Position numbers and translations under genes: made by a program. From contig NZ_NJIX01000001.1 of the NCBI RefSeq assembly GCF_002209485.1, positions 682,001 to 746,000 on the forward strand: a stretch of DNA of 64,000 bases, written 5' to 3'. Position 1 is the first letter of the stretch. Each line of letters starts with the position of its first letter. The notes beneath the pieces were generated by a model. It was not told the DNA's origin, did no database searches, and was given only the letters and a program-made list of their open reading frames with translations. The stretch comes from Achromobacter sp. HZ34 (GTDB lineage: Bacteria > Pseudomonadota > Gammaproteobacteria > Burkholderiales > Burkholderiaceae_B). Positions 24,241-33,930 of the stretch are shown in pieces.

Positions 24241-25869
24241 TCAGGCCACCCTCTTCTGCCCGGCCCCAGGCGTCCAGAGACGGCCCGGTACCGCCGCCAG
24301 CAAGGCCTGGGTGTAAGGATGGGCCGGCGCGTTGAAGATCCTGGCGCTGTCGCCCTGTTCGACGATCTTGCCCGCCTTCATCACCGCGATCTGATCGCAC
24401 ACCTGGGCGGCCACCCTCAGGTCGTGCGTGATGAACAAAATGGAGAGATGCAATTGTTCCTGCAGGCGGGCCAGCAGATCCAGCACCTGCGCCTGTACTG
24501 AAACGTCGAGCGCGGATACGGGCTCGTCGGCCACCAGTATTTTCGGCTCCATTGCCAGTGCCCGCGCCAAGCCCACACGCTGGCGCTGGCCGCCGGAGAA
24601 TTCATGGGGATACCGGTTCAAGGCGTCCGCGCCCAGCCCCACGAGTTCGAAGAGTTCGAGCGCTCTCTCCCATGCCTGCCGACGTGGCACCCCATGCGTG
24701 ACAGGCCCCTGCGTCACGATGTCGCCCACTCGATGCCGCGGATTGAGCGATCCATAGGGATCCTGAAACACCATCTGCACCTGCGCGGCATGGCGCCGAC
24801 GCTCCGCCGCATGCTTGAATCTGACGGCTTCGCCATACACAAGCATCTCGCCCGCCTCCGGACAAACCAGGCCAAGCACGGTGCGGGCGAGCGTCGACTT
24901 GCCGGACCCGCTCTCGCCCACGATGCCCACGGTACTTCCCGCCGGCACGACCAGCGACACGTCATCCACTGCGTGCGTGACGCGCGCGTTACGCTTGAGC
25001 CAATGACGCTTGCCATATGTCTTGGAAAGACCGGTGAGGGTCAGTGCGGCCTGCCCATTGCCTCGGCGCTCGCGCGCCGCGGGGTGCAGCGGGGGCACGG
25101 CCGCGATCAGCGACCGCGTGTAGCTGTCGCGGGGATCATTCAATACGACCTCGGCCGGGCCGGTCTCCACCAGCCGGCCGTGCTGCATGACGGCCACCCG
25201 ATCCGCGATTTCCGCGACGACGCCAAAGTCATGCGTGATGAAGAGCACCGCCGTGCCCTTGCGCCGTTGCAGGTCGTGGATCAGGTGCAGGATCTGCGCC
25301 TGCGTCGTCACGTCCAGTGCCGTGGTCGGCTCGTCGGCGATCAGCAGTTTCGGTTCGAGCGCCAACGCCATGGCAATCATGGCGCGCTGGCGCTGCCCAC
25401 CCGACAGCTCATGCGGATACGCGCGCAGGGCCGACGGCGGGTCTGGGATACGCACCGACTCCAGCAACGCCAGCGTGCGCGCCCTGATTTCATTGCGGCG
25501 CAAGCCGGTGTGGGCGCGGAATACCTCGGCGATCTGGTCACCGATGGTGCGCAAGGGATTCAGCGCGGTCATCGGTTCCTGGAAGATCATGCCGATTTCC
25601 TTACCGCGCAGGCGGCGCAGCCGCTCCGGGCTCGCGGCCAGTAGATCCTCGCCGTCCCACAGGATACGCCCGCCGCTGGCACGCACGCCATCCGGCAACA
25701 AGCCAAGCACCGCACCGGCGGTCATGGACTTGCCGGATCCGCTCTCTCCCACCACACAAAGGATTTCGCCGGCGCGCACTTCCAGATCGACGTCTGCCAG
25801 GGCGTGCGGACGGTCACCGCCGGAGGGCAGTGCCACGGTAAGACTCTGGATGGAAAGCAAGGCAGTCAT
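24241..25869 (-). CDS. Peptide/nickel-type ABC transporter, fused double ATP-binding protein
   Basis: 542 residues holding two complete ATPase domains (about 1-260 and 275-540), as in GsiA/YejF. Walker A GESGSGKS occurs twice, the signature LSGGQRQR and FSGGQRQR once each, and Walker B LLIADEPT and ILVADEPV. It would energise uptake through the two permeases at 28268-30125. It is the last gene of the minus-strand operon, 46 bp after the SDR gene. Confidence 0.9.
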   Translation of the reverse strand: MTALLSIQSLTVALPSGGDRPHALADVDLEVRAGEILCVVGESGSGKSMTAGAVLGLLPDGVRASGGRILWDGEDLLAASPERLRRLRGKEIGMIFQEPMTALNPLRTIGDQIAEVFRAHTGLRRNEIRARTLALLESVRIPDPPSALRAYPHELSGGQRQRAMIAMALALEPKLLIADEPTTALDVTTQAQILHLIHDLQRRKGTAVLFITHDFGVVAEIADRVAVMQHGRLVETGPAEVVLNDPRDSYTRSLIAAVPPLHPAARERRGNGQAALTLTGLSKTYGKRHWLKRNARVTHAVDDVSLVVPAGSTVGIVGESGSGKSTLARTVLGLVCPEAGEMLVYGEAVRFKHAAERRRHAAQVQMVFQDPYGSLNPRHRVGDIVTQGPVTHGVPRRQAWERALELFELVGLGADALNRYPHEFSGGQRQRVGLARALAMEPKILVADEPVSALDVSVQAQVLDLLARLQEQLHLSILFITHDLRVAAQVCDQIAVMKAGKIVEQGDSARIFNAPAHPYTQALLAAVPGRLWTPGAGQKRVA

Positions 25870-25915
25870 TACACAGGTCCGCCAGGGCGGAAAGCAAAGT
25901 TAAGGGAAAGCGTAG

Positions 25916-26680
25916 TCAAATGCGTTGGCCACCAGTGGCATCTATGCTTTGACCGGTGATCCAGCGACCGCCATCGCTGGCGAGAAATGCAACGATATCG
26001 GCAATGTCGTCGGGCTGCCCCACACGCCCCAGCGCAACCGTCTGGGCGATGACCTTGGCTTTTTCGGGATCACGTGCCCGCTCGTTCAGATCCGTCGCCG
26101 TCGCGCCCGGCAATACGGCATTGACCGTGATGCCACGCGCGCCCAGCTCCGCGGCGAGCAACAGCGTCAAGGCTTCCAGGCCAGCTTTGGCGGGCGCGTA
26201 TACGCTCATTTCCGGATATGCGGCCCTGGTGCCCATTGACGATACGTTGATGATGCGTCCGCCGTCGCGCAGCACCGGCAATAGTTTCTGGATGAGGAAA
26301 AAAGGGGTTTTCAGGTTGACCTGCAAGACCCGGTCGAAATCTTCCGGACGCACATCGGCAATACGAGCCCGCAACCCCACGCCGGCATTGTTCACGAGGA
26401 TATCCAACGCATCCGCGCGCGCCTCGCGCAGGATGGCCTGCAGACCCGTCGCCAGCACGATATGGCCGTCCGGCGCGGCGAGGTCGGCCGCCACTGTCCA
26501 TGCCTGCCCTCCCTGTGCGCGGATCTGCGCGGCCAATGACGCCGCCGCATCGTCGGCCTGCTTGTAGTGGATGACGACACTGGCGCCCTGTTGCGCCAGC
26601 GCCGATGCGATCGCGCGGCCAATGCCGCGGCTGGCGCCCGTTACCAGGGCGATCTTTCCATTCAGATCGAAACGGCTCAT
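25916..26680 (-). CDS. SDR family oxidoreductase (FabG-like)
   Basis: 254 residues, classical short-chain dehydrogenase. Cofactor motif TGASRGIGRAIA at the N-terminus, NNAGVG, catalytic Ser in NVSSMGTRAAYPEMSVYAPAKAG with Tyr and Lys (YxxxK). The start ATG overlaps the stop of the acyl-CoA ligase by 4 bp (ATGA), so the two are translationally coupled. It may reduce or oxidise an intermediate of the acid activated by the ligase. Confidence 0.85.
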   Translation of the reverse strand: MSRFDLNGKIALVTGASRGIGRAIASALAQQGASVVIHYKQADDAAASLAAQIRAQGGQAWTVAADLAAPDGHIVLATGLQAILREARADALDILVNNAGVGLRARIADVRPEDFDRVLQVNLKTPFFLIQKLLPVLRDGGRIINVSSMGTRAAYPEMSVYAPAKAGLEALTLLLAAELGARGITVNAVLPGATATDLNERARDPEKAKVIAQTVALGRVGQPDDIADIVAFLASDGGRWITGQSIDATGGQRI

Positions 26681-28218
26681 GCAGCTATTTCCTTTTTATC
26701 AAGACGGTTCCAAGCCTGGCCGGCTTCCAGTTCCCGGGCCAGGCGAATCAGGACGTTGCGGTCGACTTTATTGGTACCCGCCCACGGCAGCTCGGGCAGA
26801 AAGCGCACGCGGCGGGGGTGTTGATAGGCCGGGCCATGCGCAAGGGCGAAGCGCTTGAGCGTATCGGCATCCAGGGCGCTGCCCGCTCGCCGTACGACGA
26901 AGGCGACCGGGACGTGCGCACGTTCCTCGTCCGGCAAGGGCACAACGCTGGCCTGGCTGACGTCCGGATGACGCTCCAGCAGCTTCTCGACTTCTACCGG
27001 GTAGATGTTCTCCCCCGCGCAGACGAACATATCGTCCGCCCGCCCGACGAAGTAGAAGAATCCCTGCTCGTCACGGCGCATCACGTCGCCGCTGTGGTAC
27101 CAGCCATCCTTCAGAACCTGCGCGCTTTTTTCCGGCAGGTTGTGATATCCCGCCAATACCGCGGGATTGCGCATCAGGAGCACCCCTTGGTTCTCGTCGG
27201 CGCCGTCGACCAGGCGCACCTGCTCAGGCTCCAGGGGGTAGCCCAACGCCAGCCCCGGCGTGGGAATGCCGTCCGGATGCGGGCCGAAGACAGCCGGACC
27301 GGCTTCGGTCGTTCCGTAGCCGTGGCTGAATTCCGTACCAGGGAAGGCGGCACGGATGCGGCCCAGCAGGTCTTGCGTCATCGGTGCCGACCCCAGCATC
27401 ACGCGCCGCAGCGACGAGAAATCCCGGCCACGCAGTCGCTCCGTATCCTTGACGATGCGCGCGAACATGGTGGGTACCGCGGTCAGGGTGCTGATGCGGT
27501 ACCGTTCCAACGCGTCCACATAGGTGTCCACATCGAAGCCCGGCAGGATCACGATTTGCGCGTGGATCGCGAATGCACGCTTGGCCATGAAAAGGCCGTT
27601 CATATGAAACAGCGGCTGCGCCAACAGATAGCGTTGCTGTTCCGGCTGGCGCGGCAAGGACGTCACCGCCAATGCCCACAGCTGTCCCGCGTGGGTCAGC
27701 GGCACACCTTTGGGCTTGCCGGTCGATCCAGAGGTATACAGCATCTGGCCGACCTCGTCGGCCGCCGGACGCACGCTGTCGAAGTCCGCCGGCCCGATCA
27801 GCGCGGCGAATCCGTCCGGACCGGCATCGTCGAAGTCGACCACCGGCACGCGGCCCGCGAAGGCGCCGCGCCGTGGCCCATCCGTGAACGCCAGGGCGAT
27901 GCCGGCGTCGGCCAACACATAGTCCAGCGTTTCCTGCGGCTGCTTGATGTTGATGGGCACGGCGACATAGCCGGCCCGCATGATGCCGAAGTAGGCAAAC
28001 AGGTATTCCGCACGGTTCAACGATGCGATGGCGATGCGGGAGCCACGCGGCAGGCCCTGAGCCTGCAGCCAGCGCGCCACCCCGCCCGCGAGGCCGCGCG
28101 CATCGGCATGGGTGTACTGGCGCGGCGCGGCTGCATCGCGCAGGTCGACGATCGCCGCAACGTCCAGGGACAGCGTGGCGTCGTTGAGATCGCCAAGGTT
28201 GTAGAGGGATTCAGTCAT
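26677..28218 (-). CDS. AMP-forming acyl-CoA synthetase
   Basis: 513 residues, ANL superfamily. P-loop YTSGSTGKPKG at about residue 165, A5 motif YGTTEAGP, A7 YHSGDVMRRDEQGFFYFVGRADDM and the catalytic Lys in GTNKVDR near residue 490. It activates a carboxylic acid to its CoA thioester with ATP. Being inside a peptide-type ABC importer operon, it likely acts on the imported compound or its product. Chain length or aromatic preference cannot be told from sequence. Confidence 0.88.
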   Translation of the reverse strand: MTESLYNLGDLNDATLSLDVAAIVDLRDAAAPRQYTHADARGLAGGVARWLQAQGLPRGSRIAIASLNRAEYLFAYFGIMRAGYVAVPINIKQPQETLDYVLADAGIALAFTDGPRRGAFAGRVPVVDFDDAGPDGFAALIGPADFDSVRPAADEVGQMLYTSGSTGKPKGVPLTHAGQLWALAVTSLPRQPEQQRYLLAQPLFHMNGLFMAKRAFAIHAQIVILPGFDVDTYVDALERYRISTLTAVPTMFARIVKDTERLRGRDFSSLRRVMLGSAPMTQDLLGRIRAAFPGTEFSHGYGTTEAGPAVFGPHPDGIPTPGLALGYPLEPEQVRLVDGADENQGVLLMRNPAVLAGYHNLPEKSAQVLKDGWYHSGDVMRRDEQGFFYFVGRADDMFVCAGENIYPVEVEKLLERHPDVSQASVVPLPDEERAHVPVAFVVRRAGSALDADTLKRFALAHGPAYQHPRRVRFLPELPWAGTNKVDRNVLIRLARELEAGQAWNRLDKKEIAA

Positions 28219-28267
28219 TGGAATGCGTGGAAAAAGAGGATGCGAAGCGTGAAATCACCCCGGGCCC

Positions 28268-29152
28268 TCAGCGCTTGCGCAGCTTGGGGTTCAAGGCATC
28301 GTTCAGGCCGTCGCCGACCAGGTTCAACGCCAGCACGATGAGCATGATGGCGACACCTGGCACCGCGCACAGGTACCAGGAGGACCTGATCAGGCTGCGT
28401 CCTTCGCCCACCATGCGGCCCCAACTGGCCACGTTGGGATCGCCCAGGCCGAGAAAGGACACCACGGATTCGTAGAGAATGGCGCCCGCCACCACCAGCG
28501 AACCCATCACGACGACCGGCGGCAAGGCATTCGGCAGGATCTCGCCGAACACGATGCGCCAGGGACTCAAGGCCACTGCCCGGCAAGCCTGCACGAACTC
28601 GCGGTCCTTGAACGACAGGAATTCGGCGCGCGTCAGCCTGGCGATGGGCGGCCACGAGACCAGCCCTACCGCCAAGGTGATGTTGCCGATATGCGGGCCC
28701 AGCACGGATACGATGGTCAGCACGAACACGACGTTGGGGATGATCTGGAACAGCTCCGTCAGGCGCATCAGGACCTCTTCCGTCCAGCCACCCACCCACG
28801 CCGCGGCCGCCCCCACCGTCACACCGATCACGGTGGCGGTGCAGGCAGCCACCAGCCCGATCAGGAGCGTGGCGCGTGCGCCGTGCACGATCATGGCCGC
28901 GATGTCGCGCCCCAGGGAGTCCGTGCCCAGCGGATAGCGCCACGACGAGAACGGCCAGATTTCCGGCGCCGCCACGATGCGCAGGGGCTTGCCCGGGTAC
29001 AGCAGGTCGGCGGCCAGCGCCAGCACGATGATCGCGAGCAGCACCACGGCGCCTGCCAGCGCCCCGCGATTGCGGGCAAAGCGGGCTGCAAAATGATCCT
29101 TGCGCCGTTGGCTCGCGGCAGGTGCCGACGGCAAGGTTGCGGAACGGGCCAT
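28268..29152 (-). CDS. Peptide-type ABC transporter permease (DppC-like)
   Basis: 294 residues. N-terminal OppC-type helix (FARNRGALAGAVVLLAIIVLALA), the segment PLGTDSLGRDI, and the EAA loop (EFVQACRAVALSPWRIVFGEILPNALP). Pairs with the DppB-like permease, whose stop codon is one base before this start. Six predicted membrane helices. Confidence 0.88.
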   Translation of the reverse strand: MARSATLPSAPAASQRRKDHFAARFARNRGALAGAVVLLAIIVLALAADLLYPGKPLRIVAAPEIWPFSSWRYPLGTDSLGRDIAAMIVHGARATLLIGLVAACTATVIGVTVGAAAAWVGGWTEEVLMRLTELFQIIPNVVFVLTIVSVLGPHIGNITLAVGLVSWPPIARLTRAEFLSFKDREFVQACRAVALSPWRIVFGEILPNALPPVVVMGSLVVAGAILYESVVSFLGLGDPNVASWGRMVGEGRSLIRSSWYLCAVPGVAIMLIVLALNLVGDGLNDALNPKLRKR

Positions 29153-29153
29153 G

Positions 29154-30125
29154 TCAATTCGCCTTGATGCGCGGATCGAGCCGCACGTACAGAATGTCCA
29201 CCAGGACGTTCGCCAGGATTACCACCGCTGAGCTCAGGACCAGAATGCCCAGCACCACCGGGTAGTTGCGGCTCATCACGCTGTCGAACAACACGCCGCC
29301 TATGCCGGGCCAGCTGAAAACCGCCTCCACCACGATGCTGCCGCCCAGCACGGCGCCCAGTTGCAGCCCGAACAGGGTAACGACGGGAAGCAAGGCGTTG
29401 CGGGCCACGTGGCGCACGATCACCTTGCCTCGTGTCAGCCCTTTGGCGTACGCGGTACGCACGTGGTCCATGCGGCTGACCTCCAGCATCGAGGCGCGCA
29501 TGACGCGCGCATAGTTGGCGCTATAGAACAGCCCCAGGGTCAGCGCGGGCAAGGTCAGGTGGTGCAGGATATCCAGTGCCTGGGTCCAGAAGCCCTCGTC
29601 CAGGCCGATGGTGAGCATGCCGCCGACCGGGAACCAGCCCAGTTTCACCGAGAACAGGATGATCAGCATGATGCCCAGCCAGAAACTGGGCGCGGCGAAG
29701 CACAGCACCGCAAAGATCGAAACCGCGGTGTCCCACCAGGTATTCACCTTCATCGCTGAAACGATGCCCGCGACGGTGCCCACCACCACGGCCACCGCCA
29801 ATGCGGCCAGCATCAGCAGCAAGGTGGCGGGCAGATGGGCCATGATGACGTCGAGTACAGGCAGATTGTGGCGATACGAATAGCCAAGATCCAGCCGCGC
29901 CACCGATCCGACGTACTTCAGCAACTGCATGGCCGGCGGCTGATCGAGCCCGTAGGTCACCCGCAGGCGGTCGATCAGGGCCGGATCGGTCACCTGCTGC
30001 TCGGCGGTCATCACGTCGAGGAACGTGCCAGGCACCATCTGGATCAGGGTGAAGTTCAGCACCACCACGCCAAGCAACAATGGTATGGCCTGGACGAGAC
30101 GGCGCAGGATCAGACCGACGATCAT
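29154..30125 (-). CDS. Peptide-type ABC transporter permease (DppB-like)
   Basis: 323 residues from ATG 30125 (MIVGLILRRLVQ). N-terminal OppB domain (RLVQAIPLLLGVVVLNFTLIQMVPGTFLD), six helices, and the EAA loop (DHVRTAYAKGLTRGKVIVRHVARNALLP). Earlier in-frame starts run through the preceding SBP gene and are shadows. Ten bases separate it from the SBP stop. Confidence 0.88.
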   Translation of the reverse strand: MIVGLILRRLVQAIPLLLGVVVLNFTLIQMVPGTFLDVMTAEQQVTDPALIDRLRVTYGLDQPPAMQLLKYVGSVARLDLGYSYRHNLPVLDVIMAHLPATLLLMLAALAVAVVVGTVAGIVSAMKVNTWWDTAVSIFAVLCFAAPSFWLGIMLIILFSVKLGWFPVGGMLTIGLDEGFWTQALDILHHLTLPALTLGLFYSANYARVMRASMLEVSRMDHVRTAYAKGLTRGKVIVRHVARNALLPVVTLFGLQLGAVLGGSIVVEAVFSWPGIGGVLFDSVMSRNYPVVLGILVLSSAVVILANVLVDILYVRLDPRIKAN

Positions 30126-30135
30126 GGCGCGGACC

Positions 30136-31755
30136 TCAGGCGTCCAGCCAGACGTCGTCCAGGGATTCACCCTGCACATTGGCGCCCGTGGTGAAATTGC
30201 GGACCTTCTTTCCGGCCAGCGTGAAGGATTGCATTTCCACCAGGGGAACGATGGGCACGTCCGTCGACGCCAGCCTGGCAAAATCGGCCGCCAGTTTCTT
30301 GCGCGCGGCGGGATCGGTTTCGATAGTGAGACGGCGGACCAGATCGTCCATTTCCTTGCTCGAATACCCCGTCGCATTGCGGAAAGCCGCAGCCTTGACG
30401 ATGCCGTCGGTGGTGAAAAACTGCGTCACCGTAGGTACCAGTTCCAGCGGCGCGGTGAAGTTGGAGATCGCAATGTCGTAGTCGTAATCGCCGTAGATGC
30501 GCTTGAGCGACGTGGCGCGGTCGGCGGTATCCAGCTTGACCGCGATACCGACGTCTTCCAGCGCCTGCTTCAGGTACTGGCCCAACTTGGCGTTCTCTTC
30601 GAACCAGGCGGCTGCCAGCAGGTTCACCGTGAAACGCTTGCCGTCCTTCACCGGCAGCCCGGCGGCGTCCAACAGCGCAGCCGCCTTCTTCGGATCGAAG
30701 GCGTAGCGTGGGACGTCGTCGGTATAGAACAGCGTATTGTTGCTGAACACCGGGGAGATAGCGGGTTTGCCGCGACCGAAGTAGATGGTATCGACGATGA
30801 ACTGGCGGTCGATGGCATGCAGGATGGCCTGGCGTACCTCCTTGCGCTTGACGATGTCGCGGCGCTGGTTGAACTCCACCGTGACAGTCCAGGCCGAATT
30901 CTCGTAGCCACGTGTATCCACCGTCACCTTGCCGGTCTTCACCAGGCGGTCGATGTCGCGCGCCGGGACAGGATTCGAGTAAGCCAACCCCAGTTCGCCA
31001 GTCTCCAGCGCGGCGCCCCGCGAAGCAGGGTCGGCCCACCAGCGGATGATCAGCTTGTCGACATACGGCCGCCCCGGGCGCCAATAGGCCTCGTTGCGTG
31101 CATACTGCACATGGCTGCCGCGCACCCACTGGCCATATTTCCAGGGCCCGGTACCGACCGGCGTATTGTTCAGCGTATTGGTGATGAGGTCCTTGCCTTC
31201 GTAAAGATGGCGCGGCACGACGAGCTGGTATTGCCCCGCCAGCGTGGACTTCAGGAAGAACTCCGGCGTCGGTTGTTCGAACGTCAGCAGCACGGTATGG
31301 CTGTCCGTCGCCTCGACCTTGCGCAACGCCTTGAGTGCGATGCCCGCGGAGATCGGCTTCCAGTGCTGCTCGAAGTTGAACACGACATCGCGCGCGTCGA
31401 AATCCGCGCCGTCGTGCCACTTCACGCCCTTGCGCAGAACGATGGTGTATTGCTTGAAGTCAGCCGATGGCGTAACGGTCTCGGCCAGCACGGGTTGGAA
31501 CGCCAGTTTTTCGTCCAGCTTCAACAGCCGTTCCAGGATCTTCGTGGAGGTCTGGAAGGGGCTGGAACCGCCGCCGCCGGGGACGAACAGCGCCTGCGGC
31601 TCCAAGCCGCCCCAGGAGGCGACCAACGTGCCCCCGCGGCGCGGCTCGGCCGTCTGCGCGAACGCCGCGCTCGCCCAGGTATAACTGGCAGCCAGTGCGG
31701 CGCCAGCGCCGCTACGGATCAGGAAGTCGCGGCGCGACAAACCTTTATTGCTCAT
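30136..31755 (-). CDS. Peptide/nickel-type ABC transporter substrate-binding protein, Tat-exported
   Basis: 539 residues. The N-terminus carries a twin-arginine signal (SRRDFLIRSG) with cut near AFAQT (about residue 34). The mature part is an SBP_bac_5 protein (LRKGVKWHDGADFDARDVVFNFE, GTGPWKYGQWV, ILHAIDRQFIVDTIYFG). Its start overlaps the MDR gene's stop by 4 bp. The family binds peptides but also many other ligands, opines and sugars among them; enzymes in the operon argue for a non-peptide organic acid or amide here. Confidence 0.87.
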   Translation of the reverse strand: MSNKGLSRRDFLIRSGAGAALAASYTWASAAFAQTAEPRRGGTLVASWGGLEPQALFVPGGGGSSPFQTSTKILERLLKLDEKLAFQPVLAETVTPSADFKQYTIVLRKGVKWHDGADFDARDVVFNFEQHWKPISAGIALKALRKVEATDSHTVLLTFEQPTPEFFLKSTLAGQYQLVVPRHLYEGKDLITNTLNNTPVGTGPWKYGQWVRGSHVQYARNEAYWRPGRPYVDKLIIRWWADPASRGAALETGELGLAYSNPVPARDIDRLVKTGKVTVDTRGYENSAWTVTVEFNQRRDIVKRKEVRQAILHAIDRQFIVDTIYFGRGKPAISPVFSNNTLFYTDDVPRYAFDPKKAAALLDAAGLPVKDGKRFTVNLLAAAWFEENAKLGQYLKQALEDVGIAVKLDTADRATSLKRIYGDYDYDIAISNFTAPLELVPTVTQFFTTDGIVKAAAFRNATGYSSKEMDDLVRRLTIETDPAARKKLAADFARLASTDVPIVPLVEMQSFTLAGKKVRNFTTGANVQGESLDDVWLDA

Positions 31756-32813
31756 GATGCTTCCTTGTCTTGTGAGGCCGTGCCGCCTGCCTCAGCCCAG
31801 TCACCCACCAGCACCTTGCCGAACACCTTGCGGTCCTCCAGCGATGCCAATGCCTGCGCGCCTTGTTCAAGTGGCCACTGCCTGTCGATCAGGACCTTGA
31901 GTTGTCTGGTGCGCACCAGTTCGATGAGGCGATAAAGATCTTCGCGATCCCAGCCGTTCGAGCCGAATATCTTCAACTCGAAGGTCCAGATGAAGCGCAG
32001 ATCCTCCTTGGGATCGAAGCCCGCGGTCGCGCCGCAAGTGAGAAGGCGGCCGCCCAGACGCAGGCAGCGCAGCGACTTCACCCAGGTTTCGCCGCCAGTA
32101 AAGTTCACGACCACATCGACGCCACCCCCATCGGGGGCGTTGCGGCGGCGCGCCGGCTTGCCGTAGCGCGTGTGAACCGCCTTGACGAAATCTTCCTCGG
32201 TGTAGAGGATGATGTCGTCAGCACCCAGCTCGCGCAGCCGATCGCCTTTCTCCTTCGAGCCGGCGGCGGCGATGACTGTCGCGCCGGCCAGCTTTGCCAG
32301 TTGGACGGCGCATACGCCCACCCCGCCGCTGGCGCCCAGGATCAGCACCTTTTCGCCAGGCTGGATCTGGCCCACGTTCTCCATCATGCGCAGCGCGGTG
32401 CCATAGGCCACAGGCAGCGCGGCCGCCTCGGCGAAGCTCACCTCATCGGGCAGCTTGATCAACTGATGCGCGCCGACCCGGCACAACTCCGCCAGGCCAC
32501 CATGCGTGGTCTCGCCGACCAGACCGCCATTTACACGATCGATAGGATCGACCAGTACGCGGTCACCGGGCTTCCAGTCCTTGACGGCGGTACCGACTTC
32601 GGCCACTTCGCCCGCGACATCGAGGCCGATGATGATGGGGAAGTTCAGGCGTATGCCTGGCATGCCGCGCCGGGTGAAAACATCGTGATAGTTCAAGGAC
32701 GAAGCGCGCACCCGGACGACGACGTCCTCGGGGCCCGGCTTCGGATCGGGAAAATGGGCATCCAGCGTCAACTTCTCGTTGTCGCCATGTTCGTGCAATA
32801 CGATGGCTTTCAT
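31752..32813 (-). CDS. Zinc-type alcohol dehydrogenase-like / quinone reductase (MDR family)
   Basis: 353 residues. GroES-like N-terminal half (VVVRVRASSLNYHDVFTRRG, IIGLDVAGEVAEVG) and NADP-binding Rossmann half (VLILGASGGVGVCAVQLAKLAGATVIAAAGS). The structural-zinc cysteine cluster of true zinc dehydrogenases is not apparent, which favours a quinone oxidoreductase or enoyl reductase type. Second gene of the operon, 46 bp after the VOC gene. Confidence 0.82.
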   Translation of the reverse strand: MKAIVLHEHGDNEKLTLDAHFPDPKPGPEDVVVRVRASSLNYHDVFTRRGMPGIRLNFPIIIGLDVAGEVAEVGTAVKDWKPGDRVLVDPIDRVNGGLVGETTHGGLAELCRVGAHQLIKLPDEVSFAEAAALPVAYGTALRMMENVGQIQPGEKVLILGASGGVGVCAVQLAKLAGATVIAAAGSKEKGDRLRELGADDIILYTEEDFVKAVHTRYGKPARRRNAPDGGGVDVVVNFTGGETWVKSLRCLRLGGRLLTCGATAGFDPKEDLRFIWTFELKIFGSNGWDREDLYRLIELVRTRQLKVLIDRQWPLEQGAQALASLEDRKVFGKVLVGDWAEAGGTASQDKEAS

Positions 32814-32859
32814 GATTCAGATTTCTTGATGGTTTCCAGCGTCGCGCGCCGCTTCCGGC

Positions 32860-33723
32860 TCACGACCACGCCTCCTGGACAAACACCTGCAAGGTGCCTG
32901 CCGCATGGGCCGGGTCGACAATGATGGCGCCGTTGGCGCCGTCGTGCGTGGCGACGCCGTTACGGGCGAGCACCTTGCGCGTGACGTCGATGTCGCGCAC
33001 GCCGATGACGGATCCGGCCAGCCATCCCTCGCTCTGCGTAGCCGGCGGCTGGATGCCGGCATAGCGTTTCGAGAAGGCGCTGGGCGTGAGGAACTGCAGC
33101 CGTAATGATCCACGCTGCAGCAACCAACCGTCGGCGCCGGCGCGCCCGATGGAGATGGCGCCGAACGCATCCTGATAGCGTTCGCGCAGGCTGGCGGGAT
33201 CCGGATGCACGGCGACCAGGAACTCGATGCGGCGCGCCGTATTCTCATGTACCTGCCACTCGGGGCGAAAGACGAGATGGCGCGTCAAGTGGCCGCAAGT
33301 GAAATAATCGGGCAGGCCGAATACCCCTTCGGGAAAATTCAGATTGAGCCAGGCGGCGTCTTCCGAACCTTGAGGCAGATGGACAGGACGTCCGCCGCTT
33401 ACGGGCGCTTCGGCCCGAATGCCGACGGTGGCGAGTTCACGCTGCACCGCCGCGCTATCCGTGGTTTGCAAAGCGACGGCAACCGGTCCTTCGTATTCAT
33501 CGGGAAAGTGCTTGAAACGGGACGTCGCGCGCTGCTCCGGAGGGAAATACAGCAACTCCAGATAGTTGGAATCCAATATCAAGGTCTGGTTGCGCGTACC
33601 ACTGTGATGGCGTCCCTGGGGTGCCAGGGAGAAGCCAAGCTTCTTATATTGCTCGGTAGTGGAGGCCAGGTCGTTGACGCGGATGATGTAGTGATCCAGT
33701 CCGGTCACGGAAGGCAGTGACAT
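32860..33723 (-). CDS. VOC superfamily, glyoxalase-like domain protein
   Basis: 287 residues from MSLPSVTGLDHYII; a longer frame upstream lacks a plausible start. The N-terminal half fits glyoxalase-like domain 3 (GLDHYIIRVNDL, YKKLGFSLAPQGRHHSGTRNQTLIL, YLELLYFPPE), and a second, more diverged repeat follows (RRIEFLVAVHPDP). Conserved His and Glu could form a metal site. First gene of the operon that runs to 24241. Possible roles are dioxygenase, epimerase or isomerase; unknown. Confidence 0.78.
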   Translation of the reverse strand: MSLPSVTGLDHYIIRVNDLASTTEQYKKLGFSLAPQGRHHSGTRNQTLILDSNYLELLYFPPEQRATSRFKHFPDEYEGPVAVALQTTDSAAVQRELATVGIRAEAPVSGGRPVHLPQGSEDAAWLNLNFPEGVFGLPDYFTCGHLTRHLVFRPEWQVHENTARRIEFLVAVHPDPASLRERYQDAFGAISIGRAGADGWLLQRGSLRLQFLTPSAFSKRYAGIQPPATQSEGWLAGSVIGVRDIDVTRKVLARNGVATHDGANGAIIVDPAHAAGTLQVFVQEAWS

Positions 33724-33930
33724 CAGGTACTCCTTGCTCGCTGAAGAGCTGCAAGGATCGCACGTGATCTTGGCTCGGGTGAACGACTGCTTTCTTATGA
33801 GAATATGCAATCAAGTGGGAAAGCGATCGGCAAGCCGAGCCATAAATACTCCCCCCTATTTGCTTATTCACGGCCTTGCCAAGTTTTCTGGCTGCTTCAT
33901 GAACACAGCGCCGCCACGCGGGCATCGCGC

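Noticed and set aside
27733-27745. GGTATACAGCATC, close to the GntR operator consensus
   Set aside because: It lies inside the coding sequence of the acyl-CoA ligase at the conserved YTSGSTG motif, so the match is explained by codons for Leu-Tyr-Thr and not by regulation.
30025-31935. 636-codon frame opposite the ABC binding-protein gene
   Set aside because: Antisense shadow: the opposite strand has an intact SBP_bac_5 protein with Tat signal; the frame's composition (Arg, Gln, His) is typical of mirror frames.
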